Below are positions 18,957 through 28,283 of a stretch of DNA of 64,000 nucleotides, piece by piece (positions within the stretch are counted from its first letter, which is position 1; each line of letters starts with the position of its first letter). The translations under genes were made by a program, and so were the position numbers. The notes under the pieces are model-generated. The model did no database searches and had not been told where the DNA came from. It saw only the letters and a program-made list of their open reading frames with translations. The stretch is from an uncultured Pelagibacteraceae bacterium (GTDB taxonomy: Bacteria; Pseudomonadota; Alphaproteobacteria; Pelagibacterales; Pelagibacteraceae): positions 1 to 64,000 of the forward strand of contig CACDIC010000006.1 in the NCBI GenBank assembly GCA_902552805.1, written 5' to 3'.

Positions 18957-21347
18957 ATGGACGATCAAGAAGAAGATAAAAAAAATTTAGATAATGACCC
19001 AAATGAATCTGGATCTGAAAATCAATCTAAGGTTGAGGATAAAAATCAACCTGAAGATGTAGATAATCAAAATAATGAAACAATTCAGAATGAAAATGAA
19101 AATATTGATCAAAATACTGACGAAACTAAGATCTTTGATGCATCTGTTGAAAAAAAAGATGAGAATGAGGGATCCACTCACCAAGTTATTCATAAAAAGG
19201 ACGGGAGACTTCATATTTACGTTAGACAAGACAAATATAAGGGTGAATTAAAATCTAAAAATTGGGTTGGAAGACTTTATATTGATGGAAAACAAAAAAT
19301 TTCCTCTTCAGGAACAACAAATCTAGATGAGGCAATACCGATATTAGAAAAATGGTTTGACGATGTTCAAGCAGAAAGTGAAAGACTAAAAAAAATTGCT
19401 GAGACGGGAGAACAAGCGCCGGCTTCAGTGCAAAATCAACCTGAAACGAATACAAATGTAGAAGAAAAAATTATTCCTGATGAAACCTCTGATATTAAAA
19501 CTGAAGAGCAAAAAATTGTTCCTACTCAAGGTGAGCCTGTGGTTCAAAACAATATCACTTTTAACAATGAAGTCACTGCAAAAGTTGAGGACACAACAGA
19601 AGAAAAATCAAAAAATAAAGTTTCAAATATTTTTGGCAAATTAAAAAATTTAAAATTTAAAAAACCTTCATTAAAAGGAATTAAACTTCCCAAATCGCCT
19701 GAAAAGAAACGAGACAATCCTTTTAATAAAGCATTAGAATTTTTTAAATCAAAAATAAGTAAATCTTCTGTTCAAGGAGAGGAAGTTATTGGCGTTGAGT
19801 TAACTAATAAAGAGATAAGACTTGCACAAATAAATACAAATAAGTCAAATCAATGGGTCTTAGATAGATTCTATTCTCATCCAATAGAAATTCCTGATGA
19901 AAGTAGTGTTCTTGAAAATGCTGAAAAAGTTACAACAGAACTTAGTTTAGCGTTACAAAAGTCTAAAATAGATGTAAGTAATGTTGCAATCTCAATACCA
20001 GTAACTAGTGCAATCATAAGAGTGGTTACGTCTCCATTGATGAAAGATGAGGAATTACAAAAAGCAATTGAAACGAATTCATTGTGGGAAAATTTAGTTC
20101 AATTAACAGATAACTTAGACGATTATTCAATCTTCCATCAAGTGATTAATCGAAATGAAAAAGATAATACAATGGATATTCTTTTTGTTGCATCTAAATT
20201 AGCAGATATTAATAGCTATGTATCAATAGTGAAAAATAGTGGTTTAAACCCTGTTATTATTGATGTTAAATGTTTTGCCTTAAAATCTGCTGTCGACCAA
20301 ATTAATCAAATCTCCAACAAAACTGAGGACGCAAATTTAACTGCAGTGTTAGAATTTGGTTTAGATGAAAATTATTTAATGATTTTGTATGATAATAACC
20401 CAATAATTACAGATATTTTTTTAAGAGGGCAGGATAGAAAAATTTTATTAGAATCTGAGGATGTAGAGGAAAAAGAAGCACTAGTTAGAAGGTACGTCAC
20501 TCAAGTTAAACAAGCCGTTCAAGATTTTGAAACAAAATATGAAAAAAGAATTAGAAATATCAAAGTTGTTTCAGATCTTAAAAATGTTGAGGAATATTTA
20601 TCATTTTTTAGAAAAGTATTAATGAATGTTGGCTTCAACTTATTTGACCCGATTGAAGGTCTAAAAGTGCCACAACAATTTGAACAGCAAATTAATTTAG
20701 AAAATAGATCTTACTTAGCTACACCTGTAGGACTAGCGTTTAGAAAACTTGATGTGTTTGGATATTATAAATTTGTAACAGCTGCAAAAAATATAAATTT
20801 ACTTCCTAATAGAAAGAGCTTGTTTCAGCAAAAGAAAATGAAAGCAATTTCAAGTTTTGCATTTAAAGGGTTAGCTGGAGGTATCGCAGCATTATATTTA
20901 GTTTTATTTTCGTTATCTTTTTGGAATATTCATTCTTATAATAAAAAATTAAAAGATTATTCTAAAGTTGTAAAAGTTCACAAAGAAAAATCTGCAGAGT
21001 TAAAAAAAGTCTCAAAAGAATTAAAATTAATTGAAACTACATTACAATTAAGTTCAACTTTAAAATCTAACAAAGAATTAACTTATAGAATATTAGCTCA
21101 GATAGCATCAAGCGTCCCTTCAAGATTAAAATTTGATCAAGTTGATTATAATGGTGGACGTATGATTACTATACAGGGTGTCGCAGCTAGCGATCAAGAT
21201 ATTTTAAAGTTTATTGACAACTTGGGAAAACAACAATTAGTCGAGCAAGCATCTTTGTCTTCAATGAGACTTCCTCGAGCAACACAAAATGGAACTACAA
21301 TGAAAGGGTTTAGAGTTTTTGTAAAAATTAAGAAAGTAAAATTATGA
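18957..21347 (+). CDS. PilM-PilN fusion protein with N-terminal acidic/accessory region
   Basis: 796 aa; PilM-like actin fold part (EEVIGVELTNKEIRLAQIN ... VAISIPVTSAIIRVV) then PilN signature INLLPNR, TM segment and PilN periplasmic region; followed by pilO. Confidence 0.85.
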   Translation: MDDQEEDKKNLDNDPNESGSENQSKVEDKNQPEDVDNQNNETIQNENENIDQNTDETKIFDASVEKKDENEGSTHQVIHKKDGRLHIYVRQDKYKGELKSKNWVGRLYIDGKQKISSSGTTNLDEAIPILEKWFDDVQAESERLKKIAETGEQAPASVQNQPETNTNVEEKIIPDETSDIKTEEQKIVPTQGEPVVQNNITFNNEVTAKVEDTTEEKSKNKVSNIFGKLKNLKFKKPSLKGIKLPKSPEKKRDNPFNKALEFFKSKISKSSVQGEEVIGVELTNKEIRLAQINTNKSNQWVLDRFYSHPIEIPDESSVLENAEKVTTELSLALQKSKIDVSNVAISIPVTSAIIRVVTSPLMKDEELQKAIETNSLWENLVQLTDNLDDYSIFHQVINRNEKDNTMDILFVASKLADINSYVSIVKNSGLNPVIIDVKCFALKSAVDQINQISNKTEDANLTAVLEFGLDENYLMILYDNNPIITDIFLRGQDRKILLESEDVEEKEALVRRYVTQVKQAVQDFETKYEKRIRNIKVVSDLKNVEEYLSFFRKVLMNVGFNLFDPIEGLKVPQQFEQQINLENRSYLATPVGLAFRKLDVFGYYKFVTAAKNINLLPNRKSLFQQKKMKAISSFAFKGLAGGIAALYLVLFSLSFWNIHSYNKKLKDYSKVVKVHKEKSAELKKVSKELKLIETTLQLSSTLKSNKELTYRILAQIASSVPSRLKFDQVDYNGGRMITIQGVAASDQDILKFIDNLGKQQLVEQASLSSMRLPRATQNGTTMKGFRVFVKIKKVKL

Positions 21348-22048
21348 ACTTTAAAATTGATTTAAAAAATATTGATTTAAAAAATATATCGCTCCAAGAT
21401 ATCCAAGCAAAACTAAGAAATGTTGACAAAAAAACTTGGATTAAAATAGGAGTATCTGTAGGTGCAATAATTTTCTTTTTAGTTATTTTTTATGCAGTTT
21501 TAAACCCGATTGTTAACAAGAAAAAAGCTCAACTTGACGACATGAATAAAAAGAAAGAAGAAACTGCAAAATTTATAAGTGACATAAAATCAAAAAATAA
21601 AAAAATAAAGAAAAAGACACCACAATATAAGCAGTATTCAACTTTATTTCACACCAAAGCTGAGGTTGAGGGCTTGTATCAGACCTTAAGTGAATTTGCG
21701 GCAATGAATAATTTGATAATTTCTAAGATTGAAAAGAAAAAAATTGCTGAGGTCTCCAAATCTGATGCAATAGCCTCAGTAAGTAAAAAAAAGGGTAAAA
21801 AAAAGAAAAAGAAAAAGAGCGAAAAACGAGATGTTAAAAATATAGCTTATTACAAAATCCCAGTAGATTTTGAGATAACTGGAAATTTTTTAGGATATAT
21901 TAAGTTTAAAAGGCAATTATCTCTATCACAGAAGACGTTAAACTTTGACAATGAGTCTATCAAAGTGGTAAAACAGGGAGATTCAACTGGAGCGATAAAA
22001 GTGAATGGAACATTGACTATAGTAGGTTTGGCAGATGAATTTTTTTAA
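21344..22048 (+). CDS. pilO: T4P inner-membrane assembly protein PilO-like
   Basis: Single N-terminal TM, coiled coil, position between pilN and pilP; ATGA overlap. Confidence 0.8.
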   Translation: MNFKIDLKNIDLKNISLQDIQAKLRNVDKKTWIKIGVSVGAIIFFLVIFYAVLNPIVNKKKAQLDDMNKKKEETAKFISDIKSKNKKIKKKTPQYKQYSTLFHTKAEVEGLYQTLSEFAAMNNLIISKIEKKKIAEVSKSDAIASVSKKKGKKKKKKKSEKRDVKNIAYYKIPVDFEITGNFLGYIKFKRQLSLSQKTLNFDNESIKVVKQGDSTGAIKVNGTLTIVGLADEFF

Positions 22049-22544
22049 GAAAATAATATATATTATATTTTTATTGCTTTTTGCATTCGCTGGTAATGCT
22101 GATAACCATGACAAAGAACAAAATATTGTTGAGCGAGCAAAAGAGGTAAACCAAAAAATAAAAGAAAAGCAAGCAAAACAAAAATCGAATATCAATTCAG
22201 AAATAAATAGTGAGGAGCCGCTTCCATTAAATGATCCTTTTGTAGGTGATGGTACTTTAGGAGGATCTAGCTCAGGTGTAAAACTTATTGCTGAAACTGA
22301 GGAAGAAAAGAAAAAATTGAGTGTGTTCAATTACAAATTAGTAGGGATAATCGAAGGTGAGCGTGTAGGATTTGCATCTTTGGTAGATGAAAATGGGGAT
22401 ATAATAAATGTAGCTTACAATGATGAGTTATCCCCAGGAGTGAGACTGATAGGCATTAGTAAAAAGGAAGTTATTTTTGAAAACGGCGAGGACTCTTTGG
22501 TCGTGATTAATTTTAAAAATCAAATTATAGAGAGAAACAACTAA
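22035..22544 (+). CDS. pilP: T4P pilot/assembly protein PilP-like
   Basis: Signal peptide, PLPLNDPFVGDG, C-terminal FNYKLVGIIEGERVGFASLVDENGDIINVAYNDEL PilP/GspC-like HR domain. Confidence 0.8.
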   Translation: MNFFKKIIYIIFLLLFAFAGNADNHDKEQNIVERAKEVNQKIKEKQAKQKSNINSEINSEEPLPLNDPFVGDGTLGGSSSGVKLIAETEEEKKKLSVFNYKLVGIIEGERVGFASLVDENGDIINVAYNDELSPGVRLIGISKKEVIFENGEDSLVVINFKNQIIERNN

Positions 22545-24097
22545 TGAAAAAATCTTATTTAAAAATATTTGCAAGTTTTATTATTGTAGGATTATTAGTT
22601 GCAGGTTGTACTGTCACAGGTAAAAAAAAATCTAACAAAACTTTTAAGCACAATACTCCACTTATTAAAACAGATGTTAAAGAAATAGGTAAAGCAGAAA
22701 TTGATAAAATGGCAGAGATGGGCCCAACTCCTGTAGAGGGAGATGTGGTAAAACTTAAAAAAAGGAAAAAATTATCTTCAGTAAAAGAAAAAAATTATCT
22801 ATTAATTCCAGAGGAATATGTGAGTTTAAAACAAAGGGTGACATTTAATTTCCAAAACATGGATTATGGTGAAACCATGCGATTAATGGGAGAAATAGGT
22901 GGTGTCAATATTCTTGTGGGCGAGGATGTAGCTGGATCAGTTACAGCTTCACTGACAGATGTACCTTGGGATAAAGCTTTTAATGCTTTATTAGATATGA
23001 AAAATTATGCAGCTGATATCGATGTTGCAAGCAATATTATAAGAGTAGCAACTCCAGCAACATTAACTTCTCAAGAAAGTTATAAATCCGCAAGAGCTCA
23101 AGCTGTTAAAAAGAAAGTTGAATTAGAGGATTCAGTTGAACCAATTATCTCAGAAATATTTAGATTATACTATATCTCCCCAGCAGAAGCCAAAGCTACA
23201 ATAACTGAACTTTTTACCTCTAGCACTGGTGCAGCTTCATTTATGCCTATACAAGTTACTGAGGAGACAACTACTCGTTCTATTATTGTTAGAGGTAAAG
23301 AAAAAGATTTGGATGTGGTCGATAAAGTTTTAAGAGAAATTGATGTAAGAACGAAACAAGTTCTAATGGAAGTATATATTGTAGAAGCCGAGTCTTCTTT
23401 TGAGCAAGAACTAGGTAAAAAATTAGGTGGAGTTTATAATAGAAATAGAGAAAGAGTTGGTGGTACACTTGGTGGAACGTCGATTGGTGCACCATCTGGA
23501 ACTGACTCTTCTATATCAGATGACACTGCAAACTTTGGTGATGGAAAGGATACATTAATGAATTTTCCAGCTGCTGGTGCAACATCAGGTATAGGAATAC
23601 TTAGAAGAACTGGTTCAGCAGTATTAAAAGTAGAGCTAGAAGCAATGGAGAAGAGAGGTATTTCAAAAATAATCTCTAATCCAAAAATATTTTCTTTAGA
23701 TAATCAAACTGCAACAATCAAACAAGGTGAACAGATTCCTGTAGCGGGAGGCGATGGTGCTGATACATTTACTGACGCAGCGTTGGTTATGACAGTGACA
23801 CCTAGTATCATAGGAGATGGAAATGTACTTCTAGACGTAAAAGTAAACAACGACTCTCCAAATAGACAAAACGCTGGTAGCGTTGGAATAAACACCATGG
23901 AAATTGCTACAAAATTACTTGTAGCTGATGGTGATATAGTCGTAATTGGTGGAATAAAGAAAAACACAGTTTCAGACAATGTAGGCCAAGTTCCAGGTGC
24001 AGCAAATCTTCCTATCGTTGGAAAAATGTTTAAAGGAACAAGTAAAGCTGATAAATTAACTGATTTGTTGGTGTTTATCGCTCCAAGAATTTTATAA
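22544..24097 (+). CDS. pilQ: T4P secretin PilQ-like, with lipoprotein signal
   Basis: N-terminal lipobox LLVAGC; VTFNFQNMDYGETMRLM, VLMEVYIVEAE, secretin domain TATIKQGEQIPV...LLVFIAPRIL. Confidence 0.9.
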   Translation: MKKSYLKIFASFIIVGLLVAGCTVTGKKKSNKTFKHNTPLIKTDVKEIGKAEIDKMAEMGPTPVEGDVVKLKKRKKLSSVKEKNYLLIPEEYVSLKQRVTFNFQNMDYGETMRLMGEIGGVNILVGEDVAGSVTASLTDVPWDKAFNALLDMKNYAADIDVASNIIRVATPATLTSQESYKSARAQAVKKKVELEDSVEPIISEIFRLYYISPAEAKATITELFTSSTGAASFMPIQVTEETTTRSIIVRGKEKDLDVVDKVLREIDVRTKQVLMEVYIVEAESSFEQELGKKLGGVYNRNRERVGGTLGGTSIGAPSGTDSSISDDTANFGDGKDTLMNFPAAGATSGIGILRRTGSAVLKVELEAMEKRGISKIISNPKIFSLDNQTATIKQGEQIPVAGGDGADTFTDAALVMTVTPSIIGDGNVLLDVKVNNDSPNRQNAGSVGINTMEIATKLLVADGDIVVIGGIKKNTVSDNVGQVPGAANLPIVGKMFKGTSKADKLTDLLVFIAPRIL

Positions 24098-24101
24098 TAA
24101 T

Positions 24102-25853
24102 ATGTTAAAAATAAGTAGAGAAAGCGAAATTAACCTAATCAATGTTTTAATTGATAATGATGTAATTTCTGGAAAAGACTTAATAAATATTAAAAAGACT
24201 AGCACAGAGGGTAATAAATCGCAAATAGAAGCAGTATTTGATCTTAAATTAACTGATGAAAAAAGAATTTTAGATATTTTAGTTAAAGAACAAAATTTAG
24301 AAATTGTTGATCTTGCTAAACAAGAAGTTTCTGAAGAGATCAAAACTGTTCTTCCATCTAATTATATAAAAGTGAATTTTGTTGCCCCTTTTAAAATTGA
24401 CGGCAAAACTTTACACATAGCTATTCCCGATAGTTCTAAACTGAATTTAATGAGAAATTTAAAAGCAATTACAAAAAAAAATATTGAATTGCATGCAGCA
24501 CCTTTGACACAAATTTCACAATTCATTGAAAAAATTTCTAGTGAAAGTGGAGAAGTGACTGCTGCGACTATTAGAGAAGAAAATAAAGAAAAACAAAAAA
24601 CTTTTGATTCTGATTTAGGCGAGGCAGGAGAGGTATTAGAAAATACGCCAGAAGAGGATATTGAGGCAATAGAAAATGAGTCTGAGGTTATAAAATTCAG
24701 TACAGCTGTAGTTGCAGATGCAATTAAAAGTGGTGTTAGTGATATTCATATTGAACCTTACAGATTTTCATCAAGAGTTAGATATAGGCTTGATGGAATG
24801 CTTACTGAGCAAGAGCAGTATCGAAAATTTCTTCATGATAATTATGGTGCGGTAGTAACACGTTTTAAGATTATGGGTAAACTTGATATTGCAGAGAGAA
24901 GACTACCTCAAGATGGTGCGATAAACTTCAAAATTGAGGGTAAAGTAGTTGACCTCAGACTTTCAATTTTACCTACAGCAAATAATGAAAGAATTGTAAT
25001 GCGGGTTCTTAACAAGGATGCAGGAGATATAACTTTAGAGCAATTAAACTTTGAAGATCAAGATTTGAAAAGTTTAAGAAAAGCAATTCATAGTACTCAA
25101 GGTTTAATTCTTGTAACAGGCCCTACAGGTTCTGGAAAATCAACAACTTTATATAGTATATTAAAAGAGGTAAGTAAGCCTCATCTAAATATTTTAACTG
25201 CTGAAGATCCAGTTGAATATGAACTAGATGGTGTGGGGCAAGTTCAAATAAAAGATGATATAGGGTTATCTTTTGCTGCCGCTCTTAGATCTTTTTTGAG
25301 ACAAGATCCTGAAATTATTCTTGTCGGAGAAATGCGAGATAAAGAAACTGTTGATATTGGATTAAAAGCTGCTCTGACGGGTCACTTAGTATTTAGTACA
25401 CTTCACACTAATGATGCGCCAAGCACAATTACCAGATTACAGAATATGGGAACACCCGACTATTTAATTAGTGCTGCCTGTCAACTTGTTGTCGCTCAAA
25501 GACTTGCGAGAAGAAATTGTAAAGATTGTAAAGTTCCTGATGATGACGTTAATCCAAAGGTTTTGCAAGATTTAGGTTTCACTGCTGAAGTTGCATCAAG
25601 GGTTAAAGCTATCAAAGGTAAAGGATGTCCAAAGTGTAAAGACACAGGCTATAAAGGAAGACAAGGTATTTATGAAATACTATCGGTTTCTAAGCCCCTT
25701 AAAGAAGCAATTCTAAGAAAAGCTACTACTCCTGAATTAAGAGAAATTGCAGTGAAAGAAGGTTTTCAAACAATGCAGGATATGGGTAGAAGATTAATTG
25801 CATCAGGTGACCTGAATTTTAGAGAATATGAAAGAGTTTTGTCTGAGGGATAA
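24102..25853 (+). CDS. pilB: T4P extension ATPase PilB
   Basis: GPTGSGKSTTLYSIL, LRSFLRQDPEIILVGEMRD, TGHLVFSTLHTNDAPSTITRL, tetracysteine CKDC/CPKC. Confidence 0.95.
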   Translation: MLKISRESEINLINVLIDNDVISGKDLINIKKTSTEGNKSQIEAVFDLKLTDEKRILDILVKEQNLEIVDLAKQEVSEEIKTVLPSNYIKVNFVAPFKIDGKTLHIAIPDSSKLNLMRNLKAITKKNIELHAAPLTQISQFIEKISSESGEVTAATIREENKEKQKTFDSDLGEAGEVLENTPEEDIEAIENESEVIKFSTAVVADAIKSGVSDIHIEPYRFSSRVRYRLDGMLTEQEQYRKFLHDNYGAVVTRFKIMGKLDIAERRLPQDGAINFKIEGKVVDLRLSILPTANNERIVMRVLNKDAGDITLEQLNFEDQDLKSLRKAIHSTQGLILVTGPTGSGKSTTLYSILKEVSKPHLNILTAEDPVEYELDGVGQVQIKDDIGLSFAAALRSFLRQDPEIILVGEMRDKETVDIGLKAALTGHLVFSTLHTNDAPSTITRLQNMGTPDYLISAACQLVVAQRLARRNCKDCKVPDDDVNPKVLQDLGFTAEVASRVKAIKGKGCPKCKDTGYKGRQGIYEILSVSKPLKEAILRKATTPELREIAVKEGFQTMQDMGRRLIASGDLNFREYERVLSEG

Positions 25854-25867
25854 ATAATTGTTAATAT

Positions 25868-27109
25868 ATGGAAGCATTTACATACAAAGGAATTTCTGAA
25901 GGTAAATACGTTGACGGAGAAATTGAGGCGCTAAATTTAGATGAAGCATCTCATAAGCTTAAAGAGCAAAAAATTATAATAACCAATATTGCTCGTACAT
26001 CTAAAAAGAAAAAAACAGAAGATAAAGAAAAGAAAAAAGGTAAAGGCCTTAGTCTTTTTGGTAAAAAGAAAGCAAAAGTTGAAGATGTATTAATTTTTTC
26101 TAAGCAATTTGCAACGATGGTCAAAGCTGGACTTCCAATATTACAAGTTTTAGGGATGTTAAGAGACCAACTTGAAAGTCCTGCAATGAAGGATGTAGTG
26201 GAAGAAATAAGAAAAAGCCTCGAGGGCGGTGTTACTTTATCAAAATGTTTTGAAAAATACCCAGAGCTTTTTGATAATGTCTATGTAAATTTGATCAAAG
26301 CTGGTGAAGCTAGTGGAAAACTTGATGTTTTCCTTCTTAAGATCGTTGAAGCCCTTGAAAAAAAAGAGAAAATTAAAAAAAAGATTAAATCAGCTTTAAT
26401 GTATCCGAGCATAATGTTTACAGTTGCAATTACTGTCAGTGCCTTCATGTTGGTCAAAGTTGTTCCAGTTTTTGCCAAAATGTATGATGGAATGGGAATA
26501 GAATTACCAGCAGCAACTGCAACAATAATGGCAATGAGTGATTTTTTAAGAGGCACTGGTGGAAAAATATTGTTATTTGGTTCAATCGCTTTTGTCTTTG
26601 GATTTAGATATCTTACTCAAAAAAATGAAAAGGTTAGATATGCATGGCACAAACAAGTTCTAAAGTTGCCAATCTTTGGTGACATGATTTTAAAATCTAT
26701 GTTGGCTAGAGTATCTTTAATTATGGGTAATTTAAGTGCTGCAGGTGTAAATTTACTTGAAAGTTTAGAAATTTCAAAATCAGTTAGTAACAATGTATTA
26801 GTTCTAGAATCTTTAGAAAATGTAAAAAAAGGAGTTTTCTCTGGAGATACTTTAACAAAATTATTTTTAAAAGATCCTTTATTTCCACCTACCTTTGCAC
26901 AATTAATTTCTGTCGGAGAACAAACTGGACAATTAGATGAAATGTTTGGGTCAGTTGCAAAATATTATGAGGCAGAATTTGATACAACTGTTGATAATCT
27001 TTCAGCATTAATTGAACCAATCATGATTGTATTCATGGGTATTATGATTGGTGGATTAATGATCGCAATGTATTCTCCTATTTTCAATGTTGGAGCACTG
27101 ATCGGTTAG
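25868..27109 (+). CDS. pilC: T4P inner-membrane platform protein PilC
   Basis: F-type domains: FSKQFATMVKAGLPILQVL, VYVNLIKAGEASGKLD, FAQLISVGEQTGQLDEMF. Confidence 0.95.
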   Translation: MEAFTYKGISEGKYVDGEIEALNLDEASHKLKEQKIIITNIARTSKKKKTEDKEKKKGKGLSLFGKKKAKVEDVLIFSKQFATMVKAGLPILQVLGMLRDQLESPAMKDVVEEIRKSLEGGVTLSKCFEKYPELFDNVYVNLIKAGEASGKLDVFLLKIVEALEKKEKIKKKIKSALMYPSIMFTVAITVSAFMLVKVVPVFAKMYDGMGIELPAATATIMAMSDFLRGTGGKILLFGSIAFVFGFRYLTQKNEKVRYAWHKQVLKLPIFGDMILKSMLARVSLIMGNLSAAGVNLLESLEISKSVSNNVLVLESLENVKKGVFSGDTLTKLFLKDPLFPPTFAQLISVGEQTGQLDEMFGSVAKYYEAEFDTTVDNLSALIEPIMIVFMGIMIGGLMIAMYSPIFNVGALIG

Positions 27110-27115
27110 ATAAAT

Positions 27116-27547
27116 TTATAATTGTTTAGTTAAAACTAAATGATTAATCCAAGGTTTTTTTCCGTCCTTAAACTCAACCGCATCCATTATTTGTTGAATA
27201 AAAAAGGTTCCTAGTCCACCTGGTTTGACATTATCGATTTCTCTATGTTTAACTTTTCCTGGATCAACAGGTGTACCCATATCATAAAAACCAATTTGCA
27301 ATTTGCTATCCTTACAACTAATTTGTACAACCATTTTATCTTCTGTATCTGGGGCGTCCTTGTATGCGTGTTTAACAATGTTTTGCGCTGCTTCAGCTAT
27401 TGCTAAAACTAATTCGTCTTTTAAATTTTGATCTATATGAAGTTTTTCAAAAACTTCTCTACAAAAACTTCGAACATCTTTTAAACTTGATGATCGCACC
27501 AAAAAATCTTTTTTTTCTGTATGATTTGTGTGAGCCAATTCACTCAT
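27116..27547 (-). CDS. RsbW-like anti-sigma/serine kinase HATPase
   Basis: ELVLAIAEAAQNIVKHAY N-box, DMGTPVD G1, GGLGTFFI G2 motifs. Confidence 0.88.
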   Translation of the reverse strand: MSELAHTNHTEKKDFLVRSSSLKDVRSFCREVFEKLHIDQNLKDELVLAIAEAAQNIVKHAYKDAPDTEDKMVVQISCKDSKLQIGFYDMGTPVDPGKVKHREIDNVKPGGLGTFFIQQIMDAVEFKDGKKPWINHLVLTKQL

Positions 27548-27553
27548 TAGTGA

Positions 27554-27853
27554 TTATTCCAAATTTAATATTTGTTCTAATTTTGCCATCATAATTACCT
27601 TTAAAACAGATTTACTAACTTCTTTGATAATTACTTTTGTATTTTTCTCTAAAGCTTTTTGGTGACTCTCAATTAAAACTGATATTCCAGAGGAGTCCAT
27701 ATATTGCACATTGCTTAAATTTAAATGAACTTCTTTACCAGTTTCAATGTGTGGAAAAATTACTTCTTTTGCTTTTTCAGTAACATCCATATCGATTTCA
27801 CCATCAAGATGAATCGTTGCTACATTTCCTTCTTCGGTTACTTTGTAACTCAT
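27554..27853 (-). CDS. STAS-domain anti-sigma factor antagonist
   Basis: YMDSSGISVLIES phospho-acceptor motif; 99 aa. Confidence 0.92.
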   Translation of the reverse strand: MSYKVTEEGNVATIHLDGEIDMDVTEKAKEVIFPHIETGKEVHLNLSNVQYMDSSGISVLIESHQKALEKNTKVIIKEVSKSVLKVIMMAKLEQILNLE

Positions 27854-28134
27854 AAAAATTTCCTCGCCATTGCTAAAACTTTTTCAACTGGTTTACTTAC
27901 TTCTACTAACTCAAATTTTGTATTTTTTTTTTCTGACAACTTCTTACTTTCAATTAAAACTGATATTCCTGATGAATCCATATATTCAACTTTACTTAAA
28001 TTCAGGTGAACTTCATGGCCTGCTTCAATAAGAGGTAGTATTGTCTGTCTAGCTTTATCTGCTACATCCATATCTATTTCACCATTTAGGTGAACTACTC
28101 TTTTTGTATCAATTTCTTCTACTTTATATGTCAT
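27850..28134 (-). CDS. STAS-domain anti-sigma factor antagonist (tandem paralog)
   Basis: YMDSSGISVLIES motif; overlaps the following STAS ORF by 4 nt. Confidence 0.92.
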   Translation of the reverse strand: MTYKVEEIDTKRVVHLNGEIDMDVADKARQTILPLIEAGHEVHLNLSKVEYMDSSGISVLIESKKLSEKKNTKFELVEVSKPVEKVLAMARKFL

Positions 28135-28147
28135 AAATTATTAAATT

Positions 28148-28162
28148 TGCTCATTATGAGCA
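28148..28162. promoter_or_regulatory. Perfect 15-bp palindrome TGCTCAT T ATGAGCA in STAS/pilin divergent intergenic region
   Basis: Read directly; 7-bp arms. Confidence 0.45.
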
Positions 28163-28283
28163 GATATCTTTTATTTTCCACAAAAAAAAACACAAAAAAT
28201 GTGTGTTATATATATTTACATATCATTAAAAAATATTTAAAAATCGTATTATTAAATTAATTTAATTAATATAAAGAGGAGCC

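Noticed and set aside
21983-22330. Antisense ORF of 115 aa over the pilO/pilP junction
   Set aside because: Overlaps two supported pilus genes; no motif.
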